NCBI GenBank assembly: GCA_016748015.1
Contig: JAAOMT010000222.1
Span: forward strand, 230,817 to 294,816
Length of the DNA: 64,000 nucleotides
Direction of reading: 5' to 3'
From: Geosiphon pyriformis
Taxonomy: Eukaryota; Glomeromycota; Glomeromycetes; Archaeosporales; Geosiphonaceae
Made by a program: the position numbers and the translations under genes. Position 1 is the stretch's first letter, and each line of letters begins with the position of its first letter. The notes beneath the pieces are model-generated. The model was not told the origin of the DNA. It saw only the letters and a list, made by a program, of their open reading frames with translations, and did not search any database. Positions 8,137-19,963 of this stretch are shown here, in pieces.

Positions 8137-9990
8137 ACAATCTCTCCAGTATTTAAGCAGAACCAAGAAAAAAACAATTAGATGAATCAGATGATGATAA
8201 GAGCAATAAAGAAAAAGATCAAGAAAAACAAAAAAAAACTGCTAAACTTACCTATACTATCTTTACCAACAACAGCAAACCATTGGACAATGTTAAAGTT
8301 GACAAAGAAAGAATTATGATAAATAGCAAGCTGATTTGCTGGCTCTACTATGATATTCTCAGAAAAATTTTTGATAAAAAACCTGACAAAAAAGCAAAAT
8401 ACAGTTATTGGTAATATGATCCTTATGCCAGATGCTGGTGTAATAAACTTTTGTATTCACTTAATAATGAATGCAAGTCTTGCTTAATCTATTACAAAAA
8501 TTGGAAGCTAATTAGTTTAATACCCAGAGAAAAACTAAAAGAAGTACAAAAGTTCTTTGAGAGTGAACTACCTAAAATCTAATCACTAGTTGTAAAACAA
8601 AAAAAACCTTTTTCTGAAGAAAAAAAAGTAGACATTGAAAATTTGTTGGCTAGAAATAGCCCAGTTATTTCAAAAGAAAGTGATACTTCTGGACAAACCC
8701 ATATGATACAACACATTATCACCACAAAAAAAACTCATCCCATTTATTTGAAGCCTTATTAATCCAATTAATACAATGATAAGTTTATTAAGAAAGAGAT
8801 AAACTGGATAAAAAATCTTGGATTCATACAAAAAACCAAGAGTAAATGGGCTTTTCCAGTTGTAGTGGTATTTAAGAAAGGTGGAACTCTATGCTTCTGT
8901 GTTGACTACTGCCAATTAAATGCCATTACTATAAGAGACATGTACCCACTTCCCAAAATTGATGCAATGCTAGATAAATTCAATAGTGCTGCTTTCTTCT
9001 TAATTATTGACTTAATTGCTGAATTCTGGTAAGTAGAGATAAATTCAGAAAGCAGAAAAAAAACTGCTTTCATTACCAAGTATGGCATCTATGAATTCAC
9101 AGTTATGCTTTTTGGTCTCACTAATGCCCTTCTCACCTTTTAATGCCTAATAGACAAAGTATTTGAATTAGTAAAAGAAAACTTTGTTTTGGTCTACTTA
9201 GATAACATAATGGTTTACTCAAAAACCTGGGATAAACACCTTGAACATTTACAAAAGGTTTTTGACCTGCTCAAAAATGCTGGTCTTAAGATCAACTCAA
9301 TTAAATCTTTCTTTGGATGCCAATCCACCCAGTTTCTTGGTCATTTTATTACAAAAAATGGAATCTTCTCTAATCCAGCTAAGATTGAAAAAGTTCAAAA
9401 CATCAAACAACCAATAAATGTTCCTGAACTATGCTCTTTCCTTGGTTTGGCTTTCTACTATTGCAAATTTATTAAGGATTTCTCTAAAATCGCCTTTCTT
9501 CTCAATCAACTACTCAGAAAAAATGTCAATTATCACTGGAGCACTCATCAACAAAAAGCCTTTGAAATTCTGAAGAAAAAACTTGTTATTAAACCAATTC
9601 TCAACCAACCTGATCTAGACCAATCTTTTATCCTCTACACTGATACATCTGACTATGAACTTGGTGCTGTCTTTTCACAGAAAGATGAAAATAGCAGAGA
9701 ATATGTCATAGCATATGTCAGTAGATCTCTCACACTAGCAAAAAAAAACTATTCAATTACTAAACAAAAATGCTTAGCAATAATTTAGGCTACTAATTAC
9801 TGGGATCAATATTTTCTTGGTGCAAAATTCTTAGTGGTAACAGATTATCAAGCCTTGGTTTGGCTGCACAATAAAAAGAAGCTAGAACACAAATGAATAA
9901 CTTACTAAATACTTCACTTGGATGAATTCGACTATGATATTCAATACTGCAAAAGAGCAAATTATCAAAATGCCAATGCTTTTTTTAGAC
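8137..9990 (+). pseudogene. Gypsy E2 cysteine motif, RT and RNase H
   Basis: 8400-8520 encodes a short Cys-rich motif (ARCWCNKLLYSLNNECKSC), the counterpart of the larger module in A-D. RT begins near 8700: FCVDYCQLNAITIRDMYPLP, then a broken palm, and LVYLDNIMVYSKTW at about 9186-9226, with YLDN in place of YLDD. From 9189 to 9788 the frame is open through FLGHFITKNGI, LGLAFYYCKFIKDFSK and the RNase H blocks LYTDTSDYELGAVFSQ and KQKCLAII; the usual catalytic Glu there reads Lys. VTDYQALVWL follows after a stop. Stops of the TAA/TAG/TGA type are scattered. Confidence 0.85.
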
Positions 9991-10069
9991 TTACCATCCA
10001 GTAATAGTACAACCTCTCAAACCAAACCAACTTAATTATTAGTAACTCCTTTACAAACAAACATAATAA

Positions 10070-11400
10070 TGGACTTAGACAACTACTCTGCCTTAATGGA
10101 ATTTTTGAATAAAAAACAATACCCACCAGAATACACTTAACAGCAAAGAGAACATTTGTGCAAACAATTAAATTTCTATTTGATTTGTCAGAACCAGCTA
10201 TATAAAAGAAATAGAAAAGATCCTAACTGCCTCCAGAGAGTTATCAGATTTGAAGAAAGAGAAATTGTAATATACAACATGTATACTAACCCATTAGCTG
10301 AACACTTTAGAAAAACAAAAACAATTCAGAAAACTTTAGCTCACTATTATTGGCCTATCTTGGGAAAAAATATTGCTGAATACATCAAAACCTGTGACAT
10401 TTGCCAAAGAAAAAGCAAACCCAATTGCAAAGAAAATATTCATCCAATCTCTGTTGGTCAACTATTTAACAGAATTGGTATAGATGTTGTTAAACCTCTA
10501 ACAATAATTTCTGATGGCAACAGATATATTATTACAGCTACTGACTATCTTACAAAATGAGTAGAAACAAAAGCCACTCCTAACCAAACAGCAGTCTCAA
10601 TAGCCAATTTCATTTATGAAGATATTATTTGCCATCATGGCTGCCCCAAAGAACTTTTATCTAATAGAAGAAGAACTTTTCTCACTATACTGGTTAAAGA
10701 ACTTTGTAGAAAAATGGGAATATGTCATAAATTTTTTTCTCCTTATTACTCTCAAACAAATAACTTAGTAGAACGTTTTAATAGAACACCATGTGAAACT
10801 CTAGCCAAAACCAGTAAAAAAACCAACTTATGGGACAAAATACTGCCTTTAGCCTTATTTGCTTATAGAACTGTAAATTATGATATAACAAGTTATAAAT
10901 CTTTTTATCTGTTTTATGGACGCATAACAATACTACCAATAGAAACTAACATTGAGACAATACTCTTTGAAGAGATTATAATAGAAAATTACAAAACCAT
11001 TTTGCAAAAAAGACTTGATACTATTCTTGACTTCTTAGTAGAAGCATGAATAATTACTTTTGAAAAAATAAAACAGTTCCAAGAAAAGCTTAAAAAAAAG
11101 AAAACCTATAAAATATTTTCTTTAAGTATTGATGACTTGGTATTGGAATACTATTTAAATAGAGACAATGTCTATGGTAATAAATTCTCTAGCCAATAAA
11201 AAGGACTCTTTATAATCAACAAAGTTTTAAACAATGATTCTTATATTCTTCAAGATCAATCTGAAACAATCTTCAATGATTGTTCTGTTCACAGTACACG
11301 ACTCAAGAAATATCACAAATGGTCTAATTGGTTGCCTGTTGTGGTAATACTGACTCAAATGATCAGCAAAAATCAAGTATAAATAAATGCACTATTCTCA
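10070..11400 (+). pseudogene. Gypsy E2 integrase
   Basis: The zinc-binding HHCC region is AEHFRKTKTIQ...CDICQRK at about 10300-10410. The core has the first Asp in GIDVVKPL, Asn in place of the second Asp (LLSNRRRTF) and the Glu in NNLVERFN. The region is split into open parts at 10156-10560 and 10714-11049. A weak C-terminal tail follows to about 11400. No chromodomain is recognised. Confidence 0.85.
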
Positions 11401-11423
11401 AAACAAAGGTATCTTTAATCAAC

Positions 11424-12095
11424 ATGAACAATTATTTTCTGAATCAAAACATTCAAAACATCTTCTATACTCTCCATGAGTATTAGATCAAAAACTATTC
11501 AAATGCTACTCTGACTATTGAAAAACAAACCACCATAATTGATAACATTAGAACACATACTGTTATTAGACCAAAAAAAACTACCACCAGAAGAGAAAAA
11601 ATTGGTAGCAAAATGAATAAATATCTGTTAAAAAGCATAACAGCAGTTATATTTTTATCTTCTAACTCAATTGAAAAAACAATCCAAGAAATCTTGTTTA
11701 TAGACAAAAATTTGTTATATGGAAGGCAAATAGAATTCTATGGTTACTTTGGTAAAATTATAGAGGATATGAAACTTATAAAGAAAACAACTTTAGAGAT
11801 ACAAACAGAAATTTTGGGCATTATATGATTAGATGTCTCAATAGTTTTAACTATTGCTAAAAAAGCCAAAACTCTAATATAAAAATTTGGTTTCTTGGAT
11901 ACAAAACTCATTTCATCTTAAGTATTATATATTCTATTCACAAAAAACTTCAACAAACTAGTTAGCTTTGAGTTAAATAAAACTTTTCAAATAGATTACA
12001 CCATAAATAGCTTGATTTTACCAGAGCTCAATCTCTTTGGAAAGGATGATGTTATGATTGAACTTATACTTCTTATTAATTATTACATGTATTAG
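11424..12095 (+). pseudogene. Gypsy E2 third ORF (ORF3), function unknown
   Basis: One frame of 224 codons runs from an ATG at 11424 to a TAG at 12093-12095, 46 bp inside the LTR. It is broken by a few stops, such as the TGA after LEIQTEILGII. It is Lys- and Ile-rich, with no signal peptide and no clear membrane helix. The block GYFGKIIEDMKLIKKTTLEI looks related to FFIGKTLYKRKLELEATNI of the gypsy B ORF3, and the third ORFs of D and B hold the same place between integrase and 3' LTR. I do not recognise a known domain. Confidence 0.6.
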
Positions 12096-12374
12096 TCACT
12101 GATGTTATATAAATTAGCCATTCTATTTTTAGAAAGTGGTCATTGACCTGATCATTGACTACTTTTAATAGCTATATAAGTGATGAATCTCTTAGCTATA
12201 GAAAAGCATATTAGAAATAAAAAGAAATCAAATAAATAAAATAACAACTTTTATCTTAATCATTTTCTTATCGCTAATTTTTCTTTCTCTACCTTCAAGT
12301 ATCTGAACATCTTGGAATAAAAGATTACTTGTTGGTTATTCCTTATTCTTTTCCTAAAATGTGTAATTACAACA
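12050..12374 (+). repeat. Gypsy E2 3' LTR (about 325 bp)
   Basis: It starts TGTTATGATTG 20 bp after a GAGCTC that marks the same place in gypsy B and D, and after a purine-rich GGAAAGGATGA. It ends ATTACAACA at about 12374. A TATA-like CTATATAAG lies near 12171. The 5' partner is outside the window, so the right boundary is a best guess from the terminal motif. No U3 array of the kind in the other families is visible. Confidence 0.6.
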
Positions 12375-13500
12375 TTTGAAGATTATTAAATAAAACATAA
12401 CTGAAGAGTATATCTGATATCTGATATTGAATTTTAAAAGCACCAACGTAAGACATAGAATTATACCAGGCATGATCATTTGTTGACAGTATGGACTATT
12501 CCTTTATCTTTAGATTCTCTGGTTATCTTTTGAAAAGTATAGCAACTGAAATATTTTATGAGATTAATCTTGCATATTGAATCCATACTTATTCAATTTG
12601 CTCTTTGAAGTTGAATTCTTTTTGATTCTTTTCATCACCTTACAATCCTGTTCTCTCTTGCTATCTATTAGCTTGTTACTCCAACCCATAACAATATTAA
12701 TAAATAAATTAGGGTTTAAGATAAAATAGAATTTAAAAAATTTTGGTAGGTTATTTTTAATCACCAAAATTTCACTTAGTTATATATTTTTAACTTTGGT
12801 AATTGCTATTTTCCAGATTTTATTTTTGTTATATAGATAATTGTTTAATTAAGTAAAAACATAATTATAAATAGCTTACAATAATATTTTTTTTCTTATT
12901 TAGTCATGAATAAAAATCATGTATTAACATGACTTGTTATATGTTTCTTTTTTTCTCAGAATATTATTTTACTTTTTATTATTTAAAAGAGTTTTTTTAC
13001 AAGCTAAACAAAGTTTATTATCTTTTTTTCTTTGTTTTTTTAAGTAGCCAAATTATTCAAAAACATATAAACAACAATAATATTTGATAATTATAGAGTA
13101 TTTTTTGTTACTACTACAACAAATATTTATAAACAAGAGTTTTTTTTATAATTAATACAGATTAACTTTAATCATTAATAGTATGAGTTTTTATAAATAT
13201 TATATGATTGTTGTAGAATAATTGTGTTGTTTTTTTTAGTATAGTAGTATATATAAGAAGATTATAACTTATGGCTCATCTTTTTTTTTAAATAAATATT
13301 AGTAATAATTTATTGTAATCTTCTTCTGTTTATAAAACTTAATAAACTTGATCAAAAATGTAATGTATATGGCTGTTTTGAAGTGTTTACAAATAGCTAA
13401 AACCCAAATGTACTGATTATTATAATTAAACTGTAGTTTTTAAATATTCTAATTAAGCATAATATTAGTTTTAAATAGTTAGTTATTACTAATAAAAGCT
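12375..13500. other. Unassigned AT-rich stretch
   Basis: I see no gene, RNA or recognisable element. Short open stretches such as 12564-12767 on the minus strand have no family features. An imperfect inverted repeat lies at 13114-13216. The right part may be a fully decayed piece of LINE A. Confidence 0.5.
13114..13216. repeat. Imperfect inverted repeat (hairpin)
   Basis: CTACAACAAATATTTATAAAC (from 13114) is matched by an inverted copy ending TGATTGTTGTAG at 13216, with about 45 bp between the arms. It could be a remnant of a small inverted-repeat transposon or a chance hairpin in AT-rich DNA. No target duplication was found. Confidence 0.4.
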
Positions 13501-15240
13501 TAATATTGTATAAATTTTAGAATAAAAACTCTAATAAATATAATAATGCTATTAATTTTTAAAAAAAGTCATTAATTTTGTTAATAAAAATTTTGATTAT
13601 TTTATTAGCAATAATAATATATATACTAACAGCTTTATTAACTTAGTAACTTAGTTAATCTATAAGTTGTTTTGTAATAATACAATTAAATAATCTAATA
13701 TAACTTTTTTAAAAAGTCTTTTTAATACATTTTTTATTATTTAACTCTTATTGTCAACAAAAGTTTTTATGTATTTAATAATAACAATTTTAATACAGAA
13801 ATTTTTAACAGTTTTAAATTCTGACAACTTATAACATCTGTAAATTTTTTTAGAATAGGTCAATAATTGTTTAATTAAGACTTTATTATAACTATTATTA
13901 AAAACATTTTTGAATTTTACTGTTAAATTAAGATCCAAAAAAATCTACTTAATAATTAAAACCTTTAAAATTCTTAACACTAACAATTTTAGTCTATAAA
14001 ACTTAAAAAATACAGTATTTTTGACTATTTTATTATTTTAATACTATGTCTTTAAAAGAACAACATTAATTAAGAAGCATACTATCCTACTAAGCAACTG
14101 TTATATTCTATTAAAATCAACATTTTTCTTGTAATTATTAAAGTTTTTAACAGCAGTTAAAACAGCAGCCAATAACAAACTTCCAAACTTTTTTATTAAC
14201 TCTGTAAATTTTGTATTTTTATTTGTTTCTGATGATTTATTTATGTACTAAATTAAGTTGAAAATTAAAAAGTTCTCTAAAACCAATGTTTACTAATATG
14301 ACAAAATAATCAGTATCAAAAAATTCATCTGAATAATAGATTTATTGATTAAAAAATAAACTTTAAAAATTATTACTAAACAAAACAAAATCTATGTATT
14401 TTTTAATTTTCTTAGAATTAAATCACATAAAGAGCTTGTATAATAAAAAATTACTAAAAAAATCAAACAAACTCATATTTAAAAATTTTTTGAAGCTTAT
14501 ATTGTGACCAGAATTATTTTTATTAAAGTTATTATTAAGAACTACAAATATACTATTATTTAAAGCTTTAGTTATTATTGAATTAATATTACAGAACTGG
14601 GTCAATTTTTTTTCAAAGTTGTATCAGCATATAAACCCAAAATAGAAACTAAAAAACAATTTTTAAACAACAAATGTATAGAAAAAAGTTGACTAATCAT
14701 TTTGATACTTTGTATATATGTTTAGCAATATTATTATTAATTATTACTACAACATTAAAACCCAAATAATTAGAGTTAATCTCTAAAGTAAAAACTCTAA
14801 TTCTCTTAAATCTGCTCATAATTCAAAAATAAATCTTATTTTTCAGTTTTGTTTTTATTATAATAGATACAAAATTGCTTTTATTTTTGTGTCAATAGAT
14901 AATATTTTCTTGTTTAACAGAATTGTTTATCTTCTTAATATTACATGTTGCAATTTTCCAAATAAAACTGGTTATTGAGAAAAACAAGAACCCAAAACCA
15001 AACCAAGATTGTCTATTTTAGCCAGAAGCCCCAAAATTATATCTAATAATTTTTTTATGTTATTTTTTAATTTCAAAAAACTCAACAAATCTAAAAACAC
15101 TGTTTTTACTATAGCCTTACTATTAATGACTACACTTAACTTTTTACTTATTACTGTATTTATTTCTTAATTTTGTGATAAAAAAATTACTAATAGCTAA
15201 CATCTAAAGCTAGACTGAAAAACCATTGGCCTAAGTATAT
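13500..15240 (-). pseudogene. LINE A ORF2 remnant: APE endonuclease and region before RT
   Basis: 13741-13938 corresponds to the stretch before RT in LINE 2 (compare YRCYKLSEFKTVKNFCIK with YHKFKYYELKVVKNNSIK). 14423-14605 is the endonuclease part ending VLNNNFNKNN, where the usual GDFN catalytic Asp is Asn. 15000-15240 covers the ORF1/ORF2 junction. Many stops; no protein can be made. It is cut at 15240 by the gypsy C 5' LTR. Confidence 0.7.
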
Positions 15241-15667
15241 TGTTACTTATAGAAATTAGGAATTATAATAATAGGTAAAATAGCCAATTAGAAATAAACA
15301 TAATAAAATGAAAAATTCCAGAATTTTCTTGGAGAATTACAAGATTCTTTAGAAATCTCATATAACACAAAAATTATGTATATATAGTGAAAATATTAGA
15401 AACAAAAAAGTATTCAGAATTTGATAGAATTAGAATTCCAATACCCTTTCTTCAAAAAATAGTTTTCTATAATTTGAAGTGAAAACCCATTAATATTAAT
15501 AAAATATCTAATTATTATACAATTTATGTTATTGTTACTTGATTAAAAATATTAATTACTTTCATATTATCAATACTCTATATTGATAGAATCTAATACT
15601 TAATCATATTGAACCAATAATTTTTAATCATAACTATTGATGAAATACTAATTTCTTATTTTCTTTT

Positions 15668-15698
<31 letters not shown>

Positions 15699-16017
15699 AT
15701 TTTTTTTTTTGTTGTTTACTAATTGATTAAAAAAATTAAGTATTAAGTATTTGACATTAAAAATAGCCTAGTAAAAAACCTAAGAATAAAAGTAAAAATT
15801 TAAAAATAACTTACCAAAAGAGCATAACTGCTAAAATAAACTGGTCACTACACTGAAAAAAAAAATTCATAAAAAAACCATTAATTGAATTTTTGTTTAT
15901 TATACAAAAGACTTAACCAAAACTTTTAGCCTTTAAAACCTATAGAAATTACCAATATTAAGCATTAAATTACAGGTTTGTTATTTGTTCTAACACTCCA
16001 AATAATTACTTATAACA
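15241..16017 (+). repeat. Gypsy C 5' LTR (777 bp)
   Basis: Begins TGTTACTTATAG, ends TTATAACA, and is followed by the primer-binding TTTGGTGCTT. It contains CCAAT (in TAGCCAATTAG), a short GAATT/ATTCC repeat region near 15310-15360, TATATATAG near 15380, a long pyrimidine tract (15658-15712) and the U5 motif AGCATTAAATTACAGG. It matches 25188-26003 along its length. Confidence 0.88.
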
Positions 16018-16081
16018 TTTGGTGCTTCTTGTGAGATATAATTCAATAAAAAACTAACATTAATATTAACCATCCAGAAAA

Positions 16082-17770
16082 GTGGCAAACCAAGAAATCA
16101 TAAGAAAAAATTATTTAGAATTTGTAAAATTTTTATTTCAATATTACCAAATTTACCTTGGGCTAAAAAGTAATTATTGGTCAACAGAATCTGCTTTTAA
16201 TTTTTATGTTAACAAAAAAATTAAATCTTACTTGAAAAACCAAAGAGATTTAAAAATTGCTTTTAACAATTTTTATAATAAATTACTCCAAAACACTACA
16301 CTTCTACCAAACCATTTGTTTGTATTACTAATTACAAAAATAAACAGAGAAATTAAAAAGTACACTTAATAGAAATTTCTTATTACTTTTGCAAACAAAG
16401 AGAAATTATAAATGTTAATAAGAACACTAAGAAAAATACAACTATCTACTTGAAAAAAACCAAGATTTGTTTTAATCATTTACTTATTATATTATTATAT
16501 ACTAAGAAATACTATCTATATATTATCAAAATTCACATTACTATTAACTATAAAAATATTATTATTCTAAGTTCTGTTTTAAAATAATTAGAAGAAAGCC
16601 AAATTATTAGAAATCTATGATAATTATTTTGAAAAATTTAAATTACAACCAACAACACTATTAGAATTTAGATTACTGCTATCTCAATCAAATTTTGGAT
16701 CTACCAGCTATTGAAAAGATACTGAATTAGAAGAAAAAGAAGACAGTAATCAAAAAAATTATACTCAAAATCTAATTTCAAATAACCCAAAAATACAAAC
16801 TCTGATTGTTTAAACTTTACAAAACCTAAACAATCCAAACTCTGTTTTTATTATTTAGCAAAACTTATTTTCAATAATTGTAATAGATTTACCAATTGTA
16901 TTAATTGTCACATCACAACAACAGCTTCAACAAAAATCTCAACAACAATCACAATAACAACAACTTGCATTAATGACATATGTACCAATTATTAAACTTG
17001 AAAAATTTACCAGCAAAGAAAACAACTCTTAAGCATAGTTGAATAATATAGCCAAAGTAATTACAGTCAATAACTGAGATAATATTAGAGCTTTTTAAAT
17101 TATTCTTTATTTTTTACAAGATACTGCCAATTCATGATATTATAATCTAATCAACAAGCTGCAAATCTTTAATGTGTTTAAAACCACATTTCTATAATAT
17201 TTTAACAATTACAATAGCATTAATCATCTGTTAATTAGCCTTACTACCATCAAACAGAGCAATACCAAAGCAATTCCTACTTACTTGGAATGTTTTCACA
17301 AAAATCTGCATCAGATTTATGCAATCTAAGCTGAATATTTTATAACAGCACAGATTTTAAACCAGTTTATTCATGGATTACACAGTAACTTGTTACAATA
17401 AGTATGCCTAATGTGCCCAAATACTCTTCAAAATACAATCACACATATTAAAAATTTTGAATTAGCTGAACTTAAAGCCAACTATATCTAAGTCATAAAT
17501 TTAGTGTTGAACAAATCATCTAAACTGGATACCAAATTAAAGCAATTTGATAAAGCCATTAATCAAAAAATTAAGGAATACTTAGCTAACAATTAAGCCA
17601 TTTATTAGCTTTCACAATATTGTAACAATTAAGAAAACTCTAATTGGTTCTAAAATCAATCATGTCTATTTTTCTCATCAACCAGTCAATTATGGCAGCA
17701 AGAGACATGTATTTGCTACTATTGTGGTAAACAAAAATACTTAAAATTAGACTGCCACTTTAGATTAAAT
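16082..17770 (+). pseudogene. Gypsy C gag
   Basis: The frame begins at GTG 16082 in AGAAAAGTGGC and is open to 16369 (95 codons, FVKFLFQYYQIYLGLK...SAFNFYVNKKIK). This matches the N-terminus of D gag. Capsid traces continue in the same frame (for instance QFIHGLHSNLLQ near 17350) to a decayed knuckle CYYCGKQKYLKLDC at about 17715-17756, where the His of CCHC is gone. The leader from 16018 to 16081 contains no ATG. Confidence 0.75.
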
Positions 17771-17929
17771 AATTAATGATTAGGAAATCAATTCAGAAAT
17801 TCTGATTACTAGCTTCAAACTCTGAATTATACACAGAATTAAGAACAATATCAGTCATATTACTTCCAAATAATACAACAATCTATATATATATCTTTAG
17901 TCTTAATAATTTATTAACAGTTACAGCCA

Positions 17930-18932
17930 CAAGTAATTTATTAACTCCAACATATTCAAGTGCCATCTCAAATTACTGTGTTAATATTTATTGAAAGTTT
18001 AAGACTAAAAATCACATACATCCAGCAGAATTAGAAATTGGTAATAATAATGCACCAATCAATTTACAATTCTTTAAACCAGTCATCAAAATTATGCTAA
18101 TGAAATTTGAAAAGTGAATACACCCAAAATTTGAATTTCCAAAATTATTTAAGTCTTTTGGTTATTTCAGAAACCAACTTATTTAACAACTTAGAAACCA
18201 ATCCAAAAATACTACTTATTAATAATATTTTATTAGCAACTATTACTAAAAACAAGTTACTTATAACTATATTTTCTTTTGAATTAAAAAAATTAACAAT
18301 ACCATCTCTATTTAGTGGAGCTGTTTTTAATACCAAATTAATCACTATCATGTATACTAATACCAAAGTAGATGGCCAATCTATTAAGCTAATCTTTGAT
18401 AATAGTTTAACAAACAGCATTATTACATGACAATTTATGAACCAATTAAGTTGCCAAGTTAATTATGCTACTAATACTAGAATTATTTCTGTTGATAGAG
18501 CCATCAAGAATTTTATTGGCAAAATTGATGACTTTTTTTTGATGTTAATAACATTATAACACTAATTAAAGTATTGATAATAGAAGTCATATAGTACTAA
18601 GTTTTTATTAATAATAACTGGTTGTCCAAAACCAATACCATATTTAATTGAAACACTTAAGAGCTTTAGTTAACATTTAATGATTAGCATACTCAAGTGT
18701 TCACCACTTGTGGATACTTTAAAGTTTCTTTAAAAAAGCAATTATTAATTAAGTTGGAGAAAAAAAAAATCTATTTAAAAAGTTTTTCAAGTTTTATGAA
18801 CTGAAAACAAATACAATAAATTACTGCCAATATTTTTTTGAGACAATAAAGAAAAATAAAAAGAAAAAAATAAATCAGAAGTCACCACAGTTATTGAAAA
18901 ATAACTAATAAATAAAATAGATTATACTCTAT
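17930..18932 (+). pseudogene. Gypsy C aspartic protease region
   Basis: 18107-18430 is open and aligns with A and B: SGAVFNTKLITIMYTNTKV and then LIFDNSLTNSIIT, where DSG is now DNS. Further protease traces run to about 18700. It is interrupted by a solo LTR at 18933. Gypsy D lacks this whole block. Confidence 0.75.
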
Positions 18933-19963
18933 TGTTACAAATAAAGTTGGTGGAATATGGTGGTAATATTTGGTGCTCAAAATTTGGGTTTTTAGAAAAC
19001 TTTTTAATAATTTTCTTTTGGCTGGCTTGTTTAATATGTCAATATTATTAGTTTTTAAAGGTTTTTTTAATTGTTATGAAATTTACCAGTAAAGTTTTTT
19101 GGTTATAAGACACAGAAAGTTTACTTTTGTATTTTGCAATCTTTTGTTGTAAATGTGAACTATTTTTTCTAAGTTAACAACTACACTTGTTAAAATCTAG
19201 CAGTGTTTTTTCATTTTTCTAATAAGCTACTAAGATAATTTTAATATTCAACCTAAAGAGAGCCTCCCTTTTTTATCAGGCTATCATGAAGTTTATTCCT
19301 AAACAATCAATTTTTCTATGTTGTCACTTTACAAGAAAGAATAAAATAAAATAAAAAATAAAATAAAATAAAATAAAATAAAATAAAAGAAGATAAATTA
19401 GTATCATTAATTGCCATAATCAAAAGTTATTGGTCCAAATTATAATAGTTTGAGGCTATTTTATGTTAAGAGCATCTGGCTGAAAACAAAGATAAAAACA
19501 AGATTAATTTAGTAAAAATACATAAATACAAAAATTATATAGACATAGATTTCAAATTTGTTAATATTTTTTTTATTTTAGTAAGATAAAATTTAAAAAA
19601 AGACAAGAAATATATAACAAATATAGGTAGAAGGAAGTTAATTCTTTTTTTGCTGTTCTTCTAACTTCTACAACTATTTATTTTTATATATTCTTTTTGG
19701 TTCTACAGAATTGTCTTTTTAATTGTTTTGTTCTTGCTATCTATTGCTTTACTATTTCTGTTATTGCTTTATTATTACTAGTTATTCTATGTTTTAACTA
19801 ATTATTTTGTGCTATAACATGTTATCAAGTTTTGTATTATGTTATTCTGAGTTATTACATGTTATTCTGTGTTTTTTTATGTTATCTTGTGTTATTTTAT
19901 GTTATTACATTTTTGGTTACATTTTTTTTATAACTTTGGATTGGTTTTTTTACTCAGATAATA
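18933..19963 (-). repeat. Solo LTR (1031 bp) inserted in gypsy C
   Basis: Begins TGTTACAAATAAAG at 18933 and ends CAGATAATA at 19963. The flanks are CTAT (18929-18932) and CCAT (19964-19967), a 4-bp duplication with one transition. Orientation is reverse: an AAATA-rich tract at 19338-19390 and CATAATCAAAAGTTATTGG after it match the reverse complement of the C/D LTR R-U5 region, and GGTGCT near 18975 matches its U5 AGCACC. The U3 part is unrelated to C/D and holds a 20-bp tandem array (19741-19910) with a TATA-like site near 19687. Coding sequence of gypsy C resumes directly after it. Confidence 0.85.
19741..19910 (-). repeat. 20-bp tandem array, about 8.5 units, in solo LTR U3
   Basis: Units of exactly 20 bp run from 19741 to 19900, with a half unit to 19910. 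The last six are GTTATTCTATGTTTTAACTA-like, most starting GTTAT and ending with AT. The array sits some 50 bp upstream of a TATA-like site in LTR orientation. The frame 19807-20037 that crosses it is a by-product of the repeat. Confidence 0.85.

Larger units (their letters stand above)
6439..12374 (+). mobile_element. Gypsy element E2 (Ty3/gypsy, no dUTPase), 5' end interrupted by element A
   Basis: This is a second gypsy lineage on the plus strand with gag remnant, knuckle, protease, cysteine-rich motif, RT, RNase H, integrase, a third ORF and a short 3' LTR. Its 5' LTR is not seen; gypsy A interrupts the gag region at 6438/6439, so the missing part should lie left of the window beyond A. 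There are frameshifts and stops throughout. Protease DSG is NNG, RT YLDD is YLDN and the second integrase Asp is Asn. No dUTPase motif occurs between protease and RT. Confidence 0.88.

Noticed and set aside
12564-12767. 67-codon minus-strand frame in the unassigned stretch
   Set aside because: Low-complexity AT-rich translation, no similarity to any element here and no gene signals.
15658-15712. Long pyrimidine tract as a separate satellite or regulatory repeat
   Set aside because: It is a regular part of the C/D LTR, present at the same place in the other LTR copies.
18960-18990. TAATATTTGGTGCTC, which looks like an LTR end plus primer-binding site
   Set aside because: It lies inside the reversed solo LTR, where its complement AGCACC matches U5 of the C/D LTRs; no gag follows.
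19741-19910. Regular 20-bp repeats that might be a CRISPR-like array
   Set aside because: The units adjoin each other without unique spacers, lie in an LTR and have counterparts in other LTRs.
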